NCBI GenBank assembly: GCA_016713175.1
Contig: JADJPQ010000030.1
Coordinates: forward strand, 186,001-250,000
DNA length: 64,000 nucleotides
Direction: 5' to 3'
Source of the DNA: Planctomycetota bacterium
GTDB taxonomy: Bacteria > Planctomycetota > UBA1135 > UBA2386
Shown: positions 34,774 to 43,546 of the stretch, one piece after another
How the letters are laid out: each line of letters begins with the position of its first letter
How positions within the stretch are numbered: position 1 is the first letter of the stretch
Program-made: the position numbers and the translations under genes
The notes under the pieces: model-generated
What the model saw: only the letters and a program-made list of their open reading frames with translations
What the model was told of the DNA's origin: nothing
Databases searched by the model: none

Positions 34774-35766
34774 ATGCAGCTCCCGCAGTTCTGGGCCGAA
34801 GCCCGCGTCGTCGGCCAGGTGAACGGCAAGCCGCGGGTGCTGCGGCGGTTCGGCTGGTCGGACGTCGACGAGAGCGATGCGCTGCGGCATGCGCACGAAC
34901 GCGCGGCGGCGGCGATGGCGACGTGGCAGGCGGGCACGGCGGTGTTGCCGCGCGAACGCAAGCTGGTCTACGGCGGTGGCGATGGGTTGCCGATCCGCGA
35001 GCAGGTCCTTGCCCGCGTCGGGCACGACGTCGTCACCCGCAATGCCTACGGCGCGCGCTGTCTCAATGAACCCGACGTGCTGTTTGCGGATCTCGATCGT
35101 GGCGATGGCCTGCCGTTCCTGCTCGGACCGCTGCTGGCGTTGCTGCCGTTGGCGGCCCTGCTGTGGGGGGTCGTCGGTGCGTTTTCGACCGATGGCGCCT
35201 GCTGGAAGGCGCTGGTCGTGCTCGGTGCCCTGGGGCTCGCGATCCACAAGATCGTGCTGATCGAGCGCCTGCGCCACTCGGCGTGGAACTCCGGACGTCT
35301 GCAGCGTCGGCTGCGGCAGGTCACCAAGGACGTGCTTGCCGGACTGGTCGGCGTTCGCTTCGCGATGTACGAGACGCCCGCTGGCCTGCGGCTGCTGGCG
35401 CTGCACCGGACGTTCGATCCGACGGCGTCGACGACGCTGCAGTTGCTCGAGGAACTGGGCAGCGACCCGGTCTATGTGCAGATGTGTCGGTTGCAGGCGT
35501 GTTTTCGCGCCCGCATCAGCGCCAAGCCGTGGCGGATCGGCATCCACAAGCACATGCCGCCGCGGCCGGGCGTCTGGCCGGTGCAGCCTTCACGTCGCGC
35601 CGGACGCGACGCGTGGATCGCGCACTACGAACAGGTCGCCGCCGGCTTCGCCGCCTGCCGGTTCGTCGGAGAGTTCGGTGACGCGCCGGTGCATCCCCGC
35701 GCCGCGGCGGTGCAGCGGATGCACGATGAACTGGCGAAGGCGCGGTCCGGCCTGCCGATGGCGTAG
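34774..35766 (+). CDS. Conserved membrane protein of unknown function
   Basis: A 330-residue protein. The N-terminal 115 residues are soluble and carry a pattern I recognise from a conserved but uncharacterised family: FWAEARV...RRFGWSD, GDGLPIREQVLAR, then VVTRNAYGARCLNEPDVLFADLD. Two transmembrane helices follow (about 120-160, LLGPLLALLPLAALLWGVVGAF and ALVVLGALGLAIHKIVLI). The C-terminal cytoplasmic domain includes AMYETPAGLRLLALHRTFDP. No catalytic motif stands out. It is a single-gene unit. Confidence 0.7.
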   Translation: MQLPQFWAEARVVGQVNGKPRVLRRFGWSDVDESDALRHAHERAAAAMATWQAGTAVLPRERKLVYGGGDGLPIREQVLARVGHDVVTRNAYGARCLNEPDVLFADLDRGDGLPFLLGPLLALLPLAALLWGVVGAFSTDGACWKALVVLGALGLAIHKIVLIERLRHSAWNSGRLQRRLRQVTKDVLAGLVGVRFAMYETPAGLRLLALHRTFDPTASTTLQLLEELGSDPVYVQMCRLQACFRARISAKPWRIGIHKHMPPRPGVWPVQPSRRAGRDAWIAHYEQVAAGFAACRFVGEFGDAPVHPRAAAVQRMHDELAKARSGLPMA

Positions 35767-35770
35767 CGGT

Positions 35771-36043
35771 TCATTTCGCCTTTGGTTGGTTCAGCGGATC
35801 GATGATTCGCACGTCATCGAAGACGGCGCCATCTTGCATGGCCTCGCTGAACAGCACCGCGCACTTTGCTGACTGAGCGGCGCGGATCACGAGTGCATCC
35901 CAGAACGACACCGACCGTAGGCGTTGCAAATCGATGGCGGAGAGGATCACTTCCAGGTCAACGAGCACGAGGTCGAGCCGGCTGAGGGCGACGACCCTCT
36001 GTCGGGCAACGTCGGTGGGGACTCCCAGTTTGCGTGTAGACTC
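35771..36043 (-). pseudogene. VapC-type PIN toxin, C-terminal fragment
   Basis: About 90 codons read STRKLGVPTDVARQRVVALSRLDLVLVDL, then LRSVSFWDALVIRAAQSAKCAVLFSEAM and IIDPL. This is the second half of a PIN-domain VapC toxin with the SFWDALI and (S)ED-like motifs. The N-terminal third, with the first catalytic Asp, is gone. The fragment is joined near 36037-36043 to the first codons of a VapB-type antitoxin in another frame, so the toxin cannot be made in active form. Confidence 0.75.
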
Positions 36044-36114
36044 ACTCCGCGGCGACCAGCAAGTGCTCTTGCGCGTTCCGGGATCCGGTCGTCGACCGCG
36101 ATCGTCAGGTTCAT
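36037..36114 (-). pseudogene. VapB-type antitoxin, N-terminal fragment
   Basis: ATG 36114 opens a frame MNLTIAVDDRIPERARALAG, then RRGVSL. It matches the ribbon-helix-helix N-terminus of VapB antitoxins (MNLTIAVDDxxxExARxxAxxxGxSL). After 26 codons the similarity stops exactly where the VapC fragment begins in a different frame. A single internal deletion that removed the antitoxin's 3' half and the toxin's 5' third explains both remnants. Confidence 0.72.
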
Positions 36115-36180
36115 GCGAACGTGATCGCATGAAACACGAGTCTCGTGTGCACGGATTACGTGTGGTTCCGGTGAGCTCGC

Positions 36181-38031
36181 CTACGAGCCGACGACAAGGC
36201 GTGCACCGATGGTCAGGCCAACCGGCACGGTGGCCCCGGGTGTGACGTCGAGCAGCACGCCCTGCGCGAACAGTTGCAGGCCATAGAGCGACGGCTGCGG
36301 CGGTACCGGGATCGGGAATGCGACGGGCTGCAGCGGTCCGTTCCACGATCCGCCGAGCAGCGTGGCCACGCCGCCGGTCGCGTCGAGCAGCACTTCGCCG
36401 TTGGCGCCGGCGCCGGCCATGCCAAAGCCAGGAACCGGCAGGCCACAGGGGAACGCCGGGTTCGCCGACAACGCCAGCCCTAGCAATGCGAGCGAACCGG
36501 CGGGTTGCGAGCCGAGTGGGTTGTCGACGCCGAGCGTCATCGTCGTCGCGATCGCCGGCCGGCCATTGATCAGAAGGCTGCCGGCCGGATTGACGCCGCA
36601 GCCGTAGCTCGTCGCGGTCGCGGTGCGATCGCCGAGCGAGGCGTCCGGGTTGATGTTCTGCGCGAACACGTCGCCGCTGTCGATGCGGCGGTCGGTCCAG
36701 GCGGCGAGGCCGGTGCCGCTGCGCGTCGTGGTCAGGCGCAGGAACAGCTTCTCGCTGCCCGCGGTGCTGACGTCGACCGCGGGTGCGAACACCACGTTGC
36801 CGGCCCCGTCGATCCGCATCGCGAGGATCTTGTACTGGTTGGGCGCCGGCAGCCGTTCGTTGACGATCGCCAGCAGTCCATCCAGGCAAGGCGCCGCTTG
36901 CGGCACCTGTCGTTCGACCGGGCTGATCGGGATCACCGTCAGACCACCGCTGCCGAACGCGAGCTGGCCCGACGCGTCGACCTTCTGCGCACTGATGCCC
37001 CATGAAGACTGCGCCAGGTTGCGTTCGTTGAACACCGCCAGGATCTCCTGGCTCGCGGGCAACCAGGCGATGGCCGGGTCGAAGCGGCTGTTGCCGTTGG
37101 TCGACAGATCGACGCCGTTGTGCGGGAACGCTTCGGTGCCGTTGGCCAGCACATGCTGTACCCGGGCCGAGAACTGCTGGCCGACCGCGAAGTGCCAGCC
37201 GTAGATCGCGCCGCCCTGGCCGTCGGGGATCAGTCGCGGTTCGTGCACGATCGGGATCGAGGTCTGGTCGAACACCGGCAGACGCGTGCCGCCGTTCCAC
37301 AGCGCCGTGCCGGCAACGTCGAACTTCTGCGTGTGCACGTGCTTGACCGCAGCGAACGCCATGGCGCGGACCCACGACACGATCACGCTGCCGGCATCGG
37401 CGGCGACCACGCGAGCGAAACCCGGCGTCGCCCCGGTCTCACCCGGGATGCCGATGCCGTCGCCCGGAAAGCGCGGCGCGCCGGCCGGCGACAGCCGCTG
37501 CATCTGGATCGTCCGCAGCGTGTTGTTCGGCCACACGAACACCAGATCGTCGTCGCTCGCCTGGCAGATCATCGGATTCGCTTCGAAGTCGCCGTTGTTC
37601 GACAGCGTGACGCCGTTGGCGCCCCAGACCAGGGTGCCGTTCGGTGCGATCCTGTAGGCGTAGACATCGAGGTCGCCGCCGGCGCGGATGTCGGTGAACG
37701 CCAGCACGCAGTGATCGTCGCGGTCGCAGATCAGATCCCAGCCGACCAGCGAACTGTTCTGCGGGTTGGTGGACACGGCGACGCCGCCGTGGGGCCATTG
37801 CTCGACGCCGTGCGCGTCGAGGCGTTGCGCGTAGACACCGTAGCTGCCGCCGCGGGAGTCGAACCAGGCGAGGTAGCAGCCGCCGTCCGACGTGGCGGCG
37901 ATGCGCGGCTGGAGTTGTTCTCCGGTGCCGTCGCCGATCGGCAGATTGGCGGCGGGTGAGTTTGGCCATTGCGCGTTCAACGGCGCGATGGCGGCGAGAA
38001 GAATGGCAAGGGTGCGGATCCGAAGAGTCAT
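36181..38031 (-). CDS. Secreted beta-propeller-type protein with lineage C-terminal module
   Basis: A 616-residue secreted protein. The signal peptide (ILLAAIAPLNA|Q) precedes repeats such as PRIAATSDGGCYLAWFDSRGGSYGVYAQRLDAHG, CVLAFTDIRAGGDLDVYAYRI and GLAAWTDRRIDSGDVFAQNI. These form an FG-GAP/BNR-like propeller. The C-terminal about 150 residues (YGCGVNPAGSLLINGRPAIATTMTLGVDNP...) are the secreted-protein module seen repeatedly in this lineage. Role unknown, probably surface binding. ATG 38031 places the hydrophobic core next to the N-terminus. Confidence 0.78.
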   Translation of the reverse strand: MTLRIRTLAILLAAIAPLNAQWPNSPAANLPIGDGTGEQLQPRIAATSDGGCYLAWFDSRGGSYGVYAQRLDAHGVEQWPHGGVAVSTNPQNSSLVGWDLICDRDDHCVLAFTDIRAGGDLDVYAYRIAPNGTLVWGANGVTLSNNGDFEANPMICQASDDDLVFVWPNNTLRTIQMQRLSPAGAPRFPGDGIGIPGETGATPGFARVVAADAGSVIVSWVRAMAFAAVKHVHTQKFDVAGTALWNGGTRLPVFDQTSIPIVHEPRLIPDGQGGAIYGWHFAVGQQFSARVQHVLANGTEAFPHNGVDLSTNGNSRFDPAIAWLPASQEILAVFNERNLAQSSWGISAQKVDASGQLAFGSGGLTVIPISPVERQVPQAAPCLDGLLAIVNERLPAPNQYKILAMRIDGAGNVVFAPAVDVSTAGSEKLFLRLTTTRSGTGLAAWTDRRIDSGDVFAQNINPDASLGDRTATATSYGCGVNPAGSLLINGRPAIATTMTLGVDNPLGSQPAGSLALLGLALSANPAFPCGLPVPGFGMAGAGANGEVLLDATGGVATLLGGSWNGPLQPVAFPIPVPPQPSLYGLQLFAQGVLLDVTPGATVPVGLTIGARLVVGS

Positions 38032-38050
38032 GGACCGCACAGCCTACCGT

Positions 38051-39718
38051 CTACCGGCCGCGTGGCATCGGCACGGTGAATCTGGCGGCATTGGCGCCGA
38101 GGATCCGGCAACCGGGCCAGTTCCTGGCGAGTTCCGCCAATTGCGTCGAGACGACCTTCGTCCGATAGACCGACAGCGACTGCAGGGGGGCTTTGGCCAG
38201 GCATTGGAGGCCCTCGGTCGTCACCTTCGTACACCAGTTCACGTCCAGCGATTCGAGTTTCGTTGCCGCACCCAGTTCGGTCAGCGTTTCGTCGGTCAGA
38301 TGGGGGTTGTGCTGCAGGCTGAGAACGCGCAGGTTCGGTGGGCTGACGACGGCGGCGAGCGCGGCGGCATCGAGCCACGGTGCACGGTCGAGCGTCAATT
38401 CCTCGAGCTCGCGTTGTGCGCCGATCGTCCGCGCTGCGGCGGCGGTCAGTTTCATCGGTTGAGGTTCACCGAAGCCCTTGCCCGGCGCCGTGGCGCCGCT
38501 CAGATGCAGGACCCGCAGGCGCATCGGCTCCAAGATCGCGGTCAGGTCGTCGTCGGTCAGGGTGGTCATGCCACTGAGGTCGAGTTCGCGCAGGTTGCGC
38601 AACCGCGCGAGTTCCCGCAGTCCAGCCGCGGGCAGCTGGGCCATGCCGCGCAGGCCGAGGGTCGTCAGTTCGACGGGTAGTGCCGCCAGGATTTCGCCGC
38701 TGACTCGCGGCAGCCGCCCCAGGCCGAGCTGTCGCAATGTGGGCACTCGGACGATCTTCTCGAGTGCCTGGTTGGTCACCGCCGAGCAACCATCGAGCAC
38801 CAGCGATTCGAGCGGCAACGCCGTGAGCGGCATCAGACCCTCGTCGGTGATGCCGACGCCGTCACCTTGGAACGGCAGTTCGCCCATCACCTGGCCGCGG
38901 AATCCGCCCATGCAATCCGACAGATCGAGCTGGCGCAGTTCGCGCAGGCTGGTCAGCGCCGCCAGATCGGCGCCGCGCACGGTGTAGCAACCGGCGAGGG
39001 ACAACCGTCGCAGGCCGACGCAACGCCCGACGCCGGCCAACGCGCTGCCCGGGAAGTTGCCGCAATGCGCGAGCGACAGTTCGCGCAGGCTCGGCAGCCG
39101 TTCCAGGGTCCCGAGGCCGTCCTCACCGACGCCGGTGTAGGTCAGGTCGAGGTGCTCGAGCAGCGGCAGTTCCGCCAGGTGCCGCAGGCCACTTCCGGTG
39201 AACGCATTGACGCCGCTGACCGACAGCCAGCGCAGTTTCTTCAGTTCGCGCAGATGCTCGAAGCCGTCGCCTGTGATCGTCAGCGACCGGGCGACGCCGC
39301 GTTCGTCGACGTCCATGCCCGACAGATCGAGCGACTCGAGCTCGACGAACGCCGCCAGCCCGGCCATGCCGGCATCGGTCATGTCGAAGCACTTCAGGTG
39401 GCGGATGTCCCTGGGCAGGGCGCCGAGAGCGTCGGGGCCGTCGGCTTCGTGCCATGGCACCGGCGCCGGGTCCTGGGCCGGCGTCGTCGGCTCGGCGCGC
39501 CGCAGCCAGGCGACACCGAACGCCACCGCGGCGGCGAACGGAATCAACGCTGCCGCGAGCCAGCGCTGCGTGCGCGCACCGGCACCATGGCGACTGCCAA
39601 GGCCATGGGCGACACGCGCCGCAATAGCCGCGCGCCGATCTGGCGGCAGCGCGCCGCCGAGAGCTTCGGTGAGCAACCAATCCATTCGTCGTTCCTCCGC
39701 AATCTCGCCAGGGTTCAT
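38051..39718 (-). CDS. Membrane protein with leucine-rich repeat ectodomain, coupled to ECF sigma
   Basis: A 555-residue protein. Residues 1-45 (MDWLLTEALGGALPPDRRAAIAARV) resemble a short cytoplasmic anti-sigma segment. A transmembrane helix follows at about 52-69 (WLAAALIPFAAAVAFGVAWL). The remaining 480 residues are about 15 leucine-rich repeats of the RNI/AMN1-like type (LxELDLSGMTTLTDDDL, LESLVLDGCSAVTNQAL and others). Its ATG overlaps the stop of the upstream sigma factor gene (ATGA at 39715-39718). I infer that the repeats sense an extracytoplasmic ligand and control the sigma factor. Confidence 0.78.
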   Translation of the reverse strand: MNPGEIAEERRMDWLLTEALGGALPPDRRAAIAARVAHGLGSRHGAGARTQRWLAAALIPFAAAVAFGVAWLRRAEPTTPAQDPAPVPWHEADGPDALGALPRDIRHLKCFDMTDAGMAGLAAFVELESLDLSGMDVDERGVARSLTITGDGFEHLRELKKLRWLSVSGVNAFTGSGLRHLAELPLLEHLDLTYTGVGEDGLGTLERLPSLRELSLAHCGNFPGSALAGVGRCVGLRRLSLAGCYTVRGADLAALTSLRELRQLDLSDCMGGFRGQVMGELPFQGDGVGITDEGLMPLTALPLESLVLDGCSAVTNQALEKIVRVPTLRQLGLGRLPRVSGEILAALPVELTTLGLRGMAQLPAAGLRELARLRNLRELDLSGMTTLTDDDLTAILEPMRLRVLHLSGATAPGKGFGEPQPMKLTAAAARTIGAQRELEELTLDRAPWLDAAALAAVVSPPNLRVLSLQHNPHLTDETLTELGAATKLESLDVNWCTKVTTEGLQCLAKAPLQSLSVYRTKVVSTQLAELARNWPGCRILGANAARFTVPMPRGR

Positions 39719-40212
39719 CCGCGACTCCGGTTCATGCATTCGCGCAGCGCCGCGCGGGCGCGCTGCAGCAGCATCTTGAGACCGTTCTCCTTCATGCCGA
39801 ACGCTGTGGCGATCTGCCGACGGGACCGGCCATCGCGGTACATCTGCTCCAGCGCTTCCCGGCTGCGACCTTGCAGCCGCTGCAGGCACTCGCGCAAAGC
39901 CTGGACGGCGTCGTCACCGTCATCGTCCTCGGTCCACATCGTGTCCACCGCGTCGGCGATCGCCGTCTCGCGACGCCGATGCCACGCGCGCTGCGCCCGC
40001 AACCACAGATGGCGGGCCACGCCGCGCAAGAACGCGCCGGCCGCCGCCGTCGCCGGCACGCCCTTCTGCCAGGCGACCACGAACGTCTCCTGCAGCAACT
40101 CGTCCGCGACCCCGGGTCGAGCGCCGAGCGCGCGCAGGTAGCGCCACACCGCGTTCTGGTGGGCGGCCACCAATTCGTCCAGCGTCGGCGTCGTCGGTTG
40201 CAGCAGGGCCAT
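39715..40212 (-). CDS. ECF-type RNA polymerase sigma factor
   Basis: A 165-residue sigma factor. Region 2 is LDELVAAHQNAVWRYLRALGARPGVADELLQETFVVAW; region 4 is LQGRSREALEQMYRDGRSRRQIATAFGMKENGLKMLLQRARAAL. The start is ATG 40212 (MALLQPTTPTLDE); a GTG at 40221 is possible. It is translationally coupled to the LRR membrane protein, its probable regulator. The RSRRQIATAFGMKENGLKMLLQRARAALR end is typical of Planctomycetota ECF factors. Confidence 0.86.
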   Translation of the reverse strand: MALLQPTTPTLDELVAAHQNAVWRYLRALGARPGVADELLQETFVVAWQKGVPATAAAGAFLRGVARHLWLRAQRAWHRRRETAIADAVDTMWTEDDDGDDAVQALRECLQRLQGRSREALEQMYRDGRSRRQIATAFGMKENGLKMLLQRARAALRECMNRSRG

Positions 40213-40263
40213 CGTCGGCACGAACGGGAGTCGCCCGGATCGGCCCGGACGGATTCAGCAAAA

Positions 40264-40947
40264 TCAGCCGCGGGTGAACACCAACGGCCAGGTCCGGCCG
40301 CGTTGCTGCCAGGCGCCAGCGAGTTCGTTGCCGCCCGCGGCGAACATGCCGGCGAACGCCGCGCCGATGGCCGGCATGTCGAAGCGGAGACCGGCGGCAT
40401 CGCGGACGATCGACGCGATCGGCAGGTTGGTGGCGTTCTGGTCCGGGCTGTCGAGGTCGCCGAGCCAGCCGTCGCCGCCGCGCCGCAGCTTCAGCAAGAG
40501 GCGCAGTTTCGCGCTGCCGAGGTCCAGCGTGCCAGACCACACCTCCTGGGCTCGTGGCGCACCCGACAGATCCTCGGCGAGGCAGATCCGATGGCCATCG
40601 GGATCCTGGACTTCGATCTCGCGCATGCCGTACTCGGTGTCGGTCGGCCCCTTGTCGATCGGCACGCCGGCGATGTGCAGCGCGGTGATCTCGGCGGCGA
40701 GGTCGTCGACCTTCAGATACAGATCCCACAGGTCGTGCCGGCCGTTGGGCTGCAGGTGGGCGGCGTCGCCGGCCAGGCTCAACATCAGGTCGAAACCGTC
40801 GCGGTGGGTCATCGCAAAGCACGGCGGCTTGCCCCAGACGCTCGCGTCGGCGTAACCAAGGCGATCGCGGTAGAAGGCGATCGAACGCGGCAGATCGGCG
40901 ACGACCAGCAGGGGGGTGACGGCACGCAGATGCGGACGGGCGGACAT
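40264..40947 (-). CDS. VOC (glyoxalase/bleomycin-resistance fold) protein with extra C-terminal domain
   Basis: A 227-residue protein. Residues about 8-125 form a VOC domain (TPLLVVADLPRSIAFYRDRLGY...IEVQDPDGHRICLAED). Residues about 133-227 are a second domain (WSGTLDLGSAKLRLLLKL...LDSPDQNATNLPI...LRFDMPAIGAAFAGMF...GAWQQRG). I recognise it from the N-terminus of many secreted alpha/beta hydrolases and beta-lactamase-like enzymes. This fusion is unusual. Likely binds a small molecule; reaction unknown. ATG 40947 is the natural VOC start. Confidence 0.8.
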   Translation of the reverse strand: MSARPHLRAVTPLLVVADLPRSIAFYRDRLGYADASVWGKPPCFAMTHRDGFDLMLSLAGDAAHLQPNGRHDLWDLYLKVDDLAAEITALHIAGVPIDKGPTDTEYGMREIEVQDPDGHRICLAEDLSGAPRAQEVWSGTLDLGSAKLRLLLKLRRGGDGWLGDLDSPDQNATNLPIASIVRDAAGLRFDMPAIGAAFAGMFAAGGNELAGAWQQRGRTWPLVFTRG

Positions 40948-41044
40948 GCCGGGCAGCGTAGCGCCTGTTGGCGCCGGATCGGTTTTCCCGAGGGGTTCAC
41001 GTAAGGTCCGAGACTCGCGGGTGTCTCTCGTCCGAGGTGCCAAG

Positions 41045-42610
41045 ATGCCGAAGCCGTTCAGCCGTCCGTTGTCGTGCTGGGTCCTGTTCCTGCTGGCTGC
41101 GCCACGCGCGCAAGGAGCGCTCGAGAACGTGATCCCGGGCCGACTGTTCGAACGACAGAAATTGCTGTCGCCCGGACTGACCGACGTCTGGAAGGTCGAT
41201 GTCGCCGCCGACGAGATGCTGCACTGCGTCATCGCCACCAGCGCGTTCGATCCGATCCTCGAGTTCGTCGATGGCGAAGGGCGCGTGCTGCACACCAACG
41301 ACGGCGAAGGCACGCGCAGCGAACTGTGGCTGCGGGCTCCGACGAGCGGACCGATGGCGTTCCAGGTCAAGCCGTTTCGCGGCAGCGGCGGCGGCCAGTA
41401 CTCGTTCCAGTTGTCGCGCTTCACGACGCAACCGTTGCTGCAGCATGGCGAGGCGACGGCGGAATTCGGCGACGAGCAGTGGCGGCACTTCCGTGTGCCG
41501 ATGCACAAGGGCGAATTGCTGGTGCCGACCGTGGTCGGCGAAGGCCGGCTGACGGCGGTGCTGGATGCGGATCGCAACGCTGTCGCCGAGAGTTTCGGTG
41601 GTTTCCTGGCGCCGCGCGACGGCGATCTGTTCGTGCGCGTCGAGGGCCGCGAGGGCAAGCGTTGTCAGGTGCTGACGCAGCTGGCGCGCCAGCGCGATTG
41701 GCCGACCGAGGCGATGGTGCGCGAGACGATGGCCGCCGGCGGGCGCGATGTCTGGCGCCTTCGGGTCGGCGGCGGCAAGCCGTTCGAGTTGCGGCTGGAT
41801 CAGCCGGACGCCGAACTGGCGTTTGAACTCGTCGATCCGACGCCAGATGGTCACGGACCGCGGTTCACGGCTTGCGGGCAGCTCGACAAGGGCGGCAGCC
41901 GGCGCCAGTTCTGGTTCGCACGGCGCGAGGCGACGTTGGAGTTGCGGTTGCGCAATCCGGGCGAACGGTCGGCGAGCTATGCGGCCGCGGTGGTGCGCGA
42001 GGAGCGCGAACTGTCCATCGGGGTCCCGGCTCCGGCGCGGCTCGCGGTCGGTCGCGGCGACCTGTATCGGTTGCCGACGCGGGCTGGGCAGTTGCTGAGG
42101 TTGTCGCTGCGCAGCGATGCGTTCGATGCGCGCTTCGATCTGTGGAATCCGCAGGGCGAGGTGATCGCGCGCCCGGATGATGCCGGGCCGCTCGATCGCC
42201 ATGCCGAACACACGTTCCTGGTGTCGGCGAACGGTGACCATCGCGTGCTGGTCTACACCAGCGGCGGCGTCGGCAGCGGCGACTACACGCTGGCGGTCGA
42301 GGACGTGCCGGTGCCCGAACTGGTGGTCGGCACGCCGTTGCCGATCCGCGTCGCGGCAAACGCGACCGGATACCTGCACCTGCGACTGCAGCAGGGCCAG
42401 GAAGTGTGGCTGTCGGTGCGCAGCCGTGCGTTCGACGCCAGTCTGTGGGTGTTGGACCCGGCCGGCGACGGCGGCTTCCACGCCGAGGGCGGCGGTGTCG
42501 ATGGCGATGTGCTGGTCGCCTATCGCAGCTCGCACGCCGGCGTGCACACGCTGATGGTGCCGGCGCGGCGAGACGGCGGCGAGGCCGTGGTTTCGGTGTT
42601 GCAGCCCTGA
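41045..42610 (+). CDS. Secreted protein with repeated PPC-type beta domains
   Basis: A 521-residue secreted protein. The signal peptide (LLAAPRA|Q) is followed by about four beta-sandwich units like bacterial pre-peptidase C-terminal (PPC) domains: DVWKVDVAADEMLHCVIATSAFDPILEFVDGEGRV, DVWRLRVGGGKPFELRLDQP, DLYRLPTRAGQLLRLSLRSDAFDARFDLWNPQGEV, and GYLHLRLQQGQEVWLSVRSRAFDASLWVLDPAG. No peptidase domain is attached, so it is a stand-alone binding protein. Function unknown. Confidence 0.75.
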   Translation: MPKPFSRPLSCWVLFLLAAPRAQGALENVIPGRLFERQKLLSPGLTDVWKVDVAADEMLHCVIATSAFDPILEFVDGEGRVLHTNDGEGTRSELWLRAPTSGPMAFQVKPFRGSGGGQYSFQLSRFTTQPLLQHGEATAEFGDEQWRHFRVPMHKGELLVPTVVGEGRLTAVLDADRNAVAESFGGFLAPRDGDLFVRVEGREGKRCQVLTQLARQRDWPTEAMVRETMAAGGRDVWRLRVGGGKPFELRLDQPDAELAFELVDPTPDGHGPRFTACGQLDKGGSRRQFWFARREATLELRLRNPGERSASYAAAVVREERELSIGVPAPARLAVGRGDLYRLPTRAGQLLRLSLRSDAFDARFDLWNPQGEVIARPDDAGPLDRHAEHTFLVSANGDHRVLVYTSGGVGSGDYTLAVEDVPVPELVVGTPLPIRVAANATGYLHLRLQQGQEVWLSVRSRAFDASLWVLDPAGDGGFHAEGGGVDGDVLVAYRSSHAGVHTLMVPARRDGGEAVVSVLQP

Positions 42611-43465
42611 TCAGCCATGGAACTCGCCGAGGTGCTCGCTCAGGAATGCGTCCATCGTGCGGGCGGGGCGTCCGGTGACCAGTTCGACCGTGTCGGTGGT
42701 GGTCTCGGCGATTCCGCGCCGGACCGCCTGGTTCAGTGTCGTCAACGCGAACGCATACGCGGCGGGCATGCCGGCTGCCATCGCGGTGTACGCCGCCCGA
42801 TCGCTGACCGGAACGTGCTGGACGGTGCGGTGGAGGCCTTTGCCGATGCGTTCGGCCACCTGCGTGTACGACAGGGCTTCTGGGCCGGTCAGATCGAGGA
42901 TGCGGCCGACGTGCTCGTCGGCGGTGAGGGCCACGGCGACGACGTCGGCGATGTCGCGCGTGTCGATCCACGCCAGCCGCGATTGGCCGGTGTTGGAGTA
43001 GACCGGCTGGCCGGCGCGGATCGCCGGTGCATTGTAGACCAGCCAGTTCTGCATGAAGAACGTCGGGCGCACGCTCGTCCACTCGAGTCCGCTGTCCTCG
43101 AGCAGCCGTTCGGCCCGCGCATGGCCGCGCAGGAACGAGTTGGTGGCGTCGGCGTGACTGCCGAGCGCCGAGAGCTTGACGATGCGCTGGACCCCGGCTT
43201 CGCGGGCGACGCCGATCACCGGTGCTTCGGCGGCGTGCGGGTCGACGCCGCTCGACAACAGGAACAACCGGGTGACGCCGCGCAGTGCCTGGCGCATGGA
43301 CGCCGGATCGGAGAGGTCGCCGCGCACGCCGCGGACGCCGCGGGCCGTGAGTTCGCGGGCGGAAGCGTCGCTGCGGGCCAGGGCCGTGAACGGGGTCTTG
43401 GCGGCCTGCAGGGCGGAGATGACTTGTTGGCCGACTTTGCCGGTGCTGCCGGTGATCAGGATCAT
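42611..43465 (-). CDS. NmrA-like NAD(P)H-binding protein, quinone oxidoreductase 2 (YtfG)-like
   Basis: A 284-residue atypical SDR. The N-terminal dinucleotide motif is MILITGSTGKVGQQVI (GxxGxxG), followed by VRGDLSDPASM and a C-terminal substrate domain with TGPEALSYTQVAERIG. This pattern fits NmrA/QOR2-type enzymes that use NADPH to reduce quinones or sense redox state. It is divergent from an HxlR regulator (43549); the 83-base gap carries four direct repeats, so HxlR probably controls it in response to an electrophile. Confidence 0.86.
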   Translation of the reverse strand: MILITGSTGKVGQQVISALQAAKTPFTALARSDASARELTARGVRGVRGDLSDPASMRQALRGVTRLFLLSSGVDPHAAEAPVIGVAREAGVQRIVKLSALGSHADATNSFLRGHARAERLLEDSGLEWTSVRPTFFMQNWLVYNAPAIRAGQPVYSNTGQSRLAWIDTRDIADVVAVALTADEHVGRILDLTGPEALSYTQVAERIGKGLHRTVQHVPVSDRAAYTAMAAGMPAAYAFALTTLNQAVRRGIAETTTDTVELVTGRPARTMDAFLSEHLGEFHG

Positions 43466-43493
43466 GGTGGGTTCCTCGTGTGGGCGGATGGTG

Positions 43494-43546
43494 TAGGCTC
43501 CATAGGCACCAGAGGAAAGCAGGCACCATTCCGGAAGGTAGGCACC
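43494..43546. promoter_or_regulatory. Four TAGGCWCC direct repeats, candidate HxlR operator
   Basis: TAGGCTCC (43494), TAGGCACC (43503), CAGGCACC (43520) and TAGGCACC (43539) are spaced 9, 17 and 19 bases apart. They fill the gap between the quinone-reductase-like gene and the HxlR regulator. The last copy ends two bases before the regulator's ATG, so binding there would also block its translation start or transcription. Confidence 0.6.
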
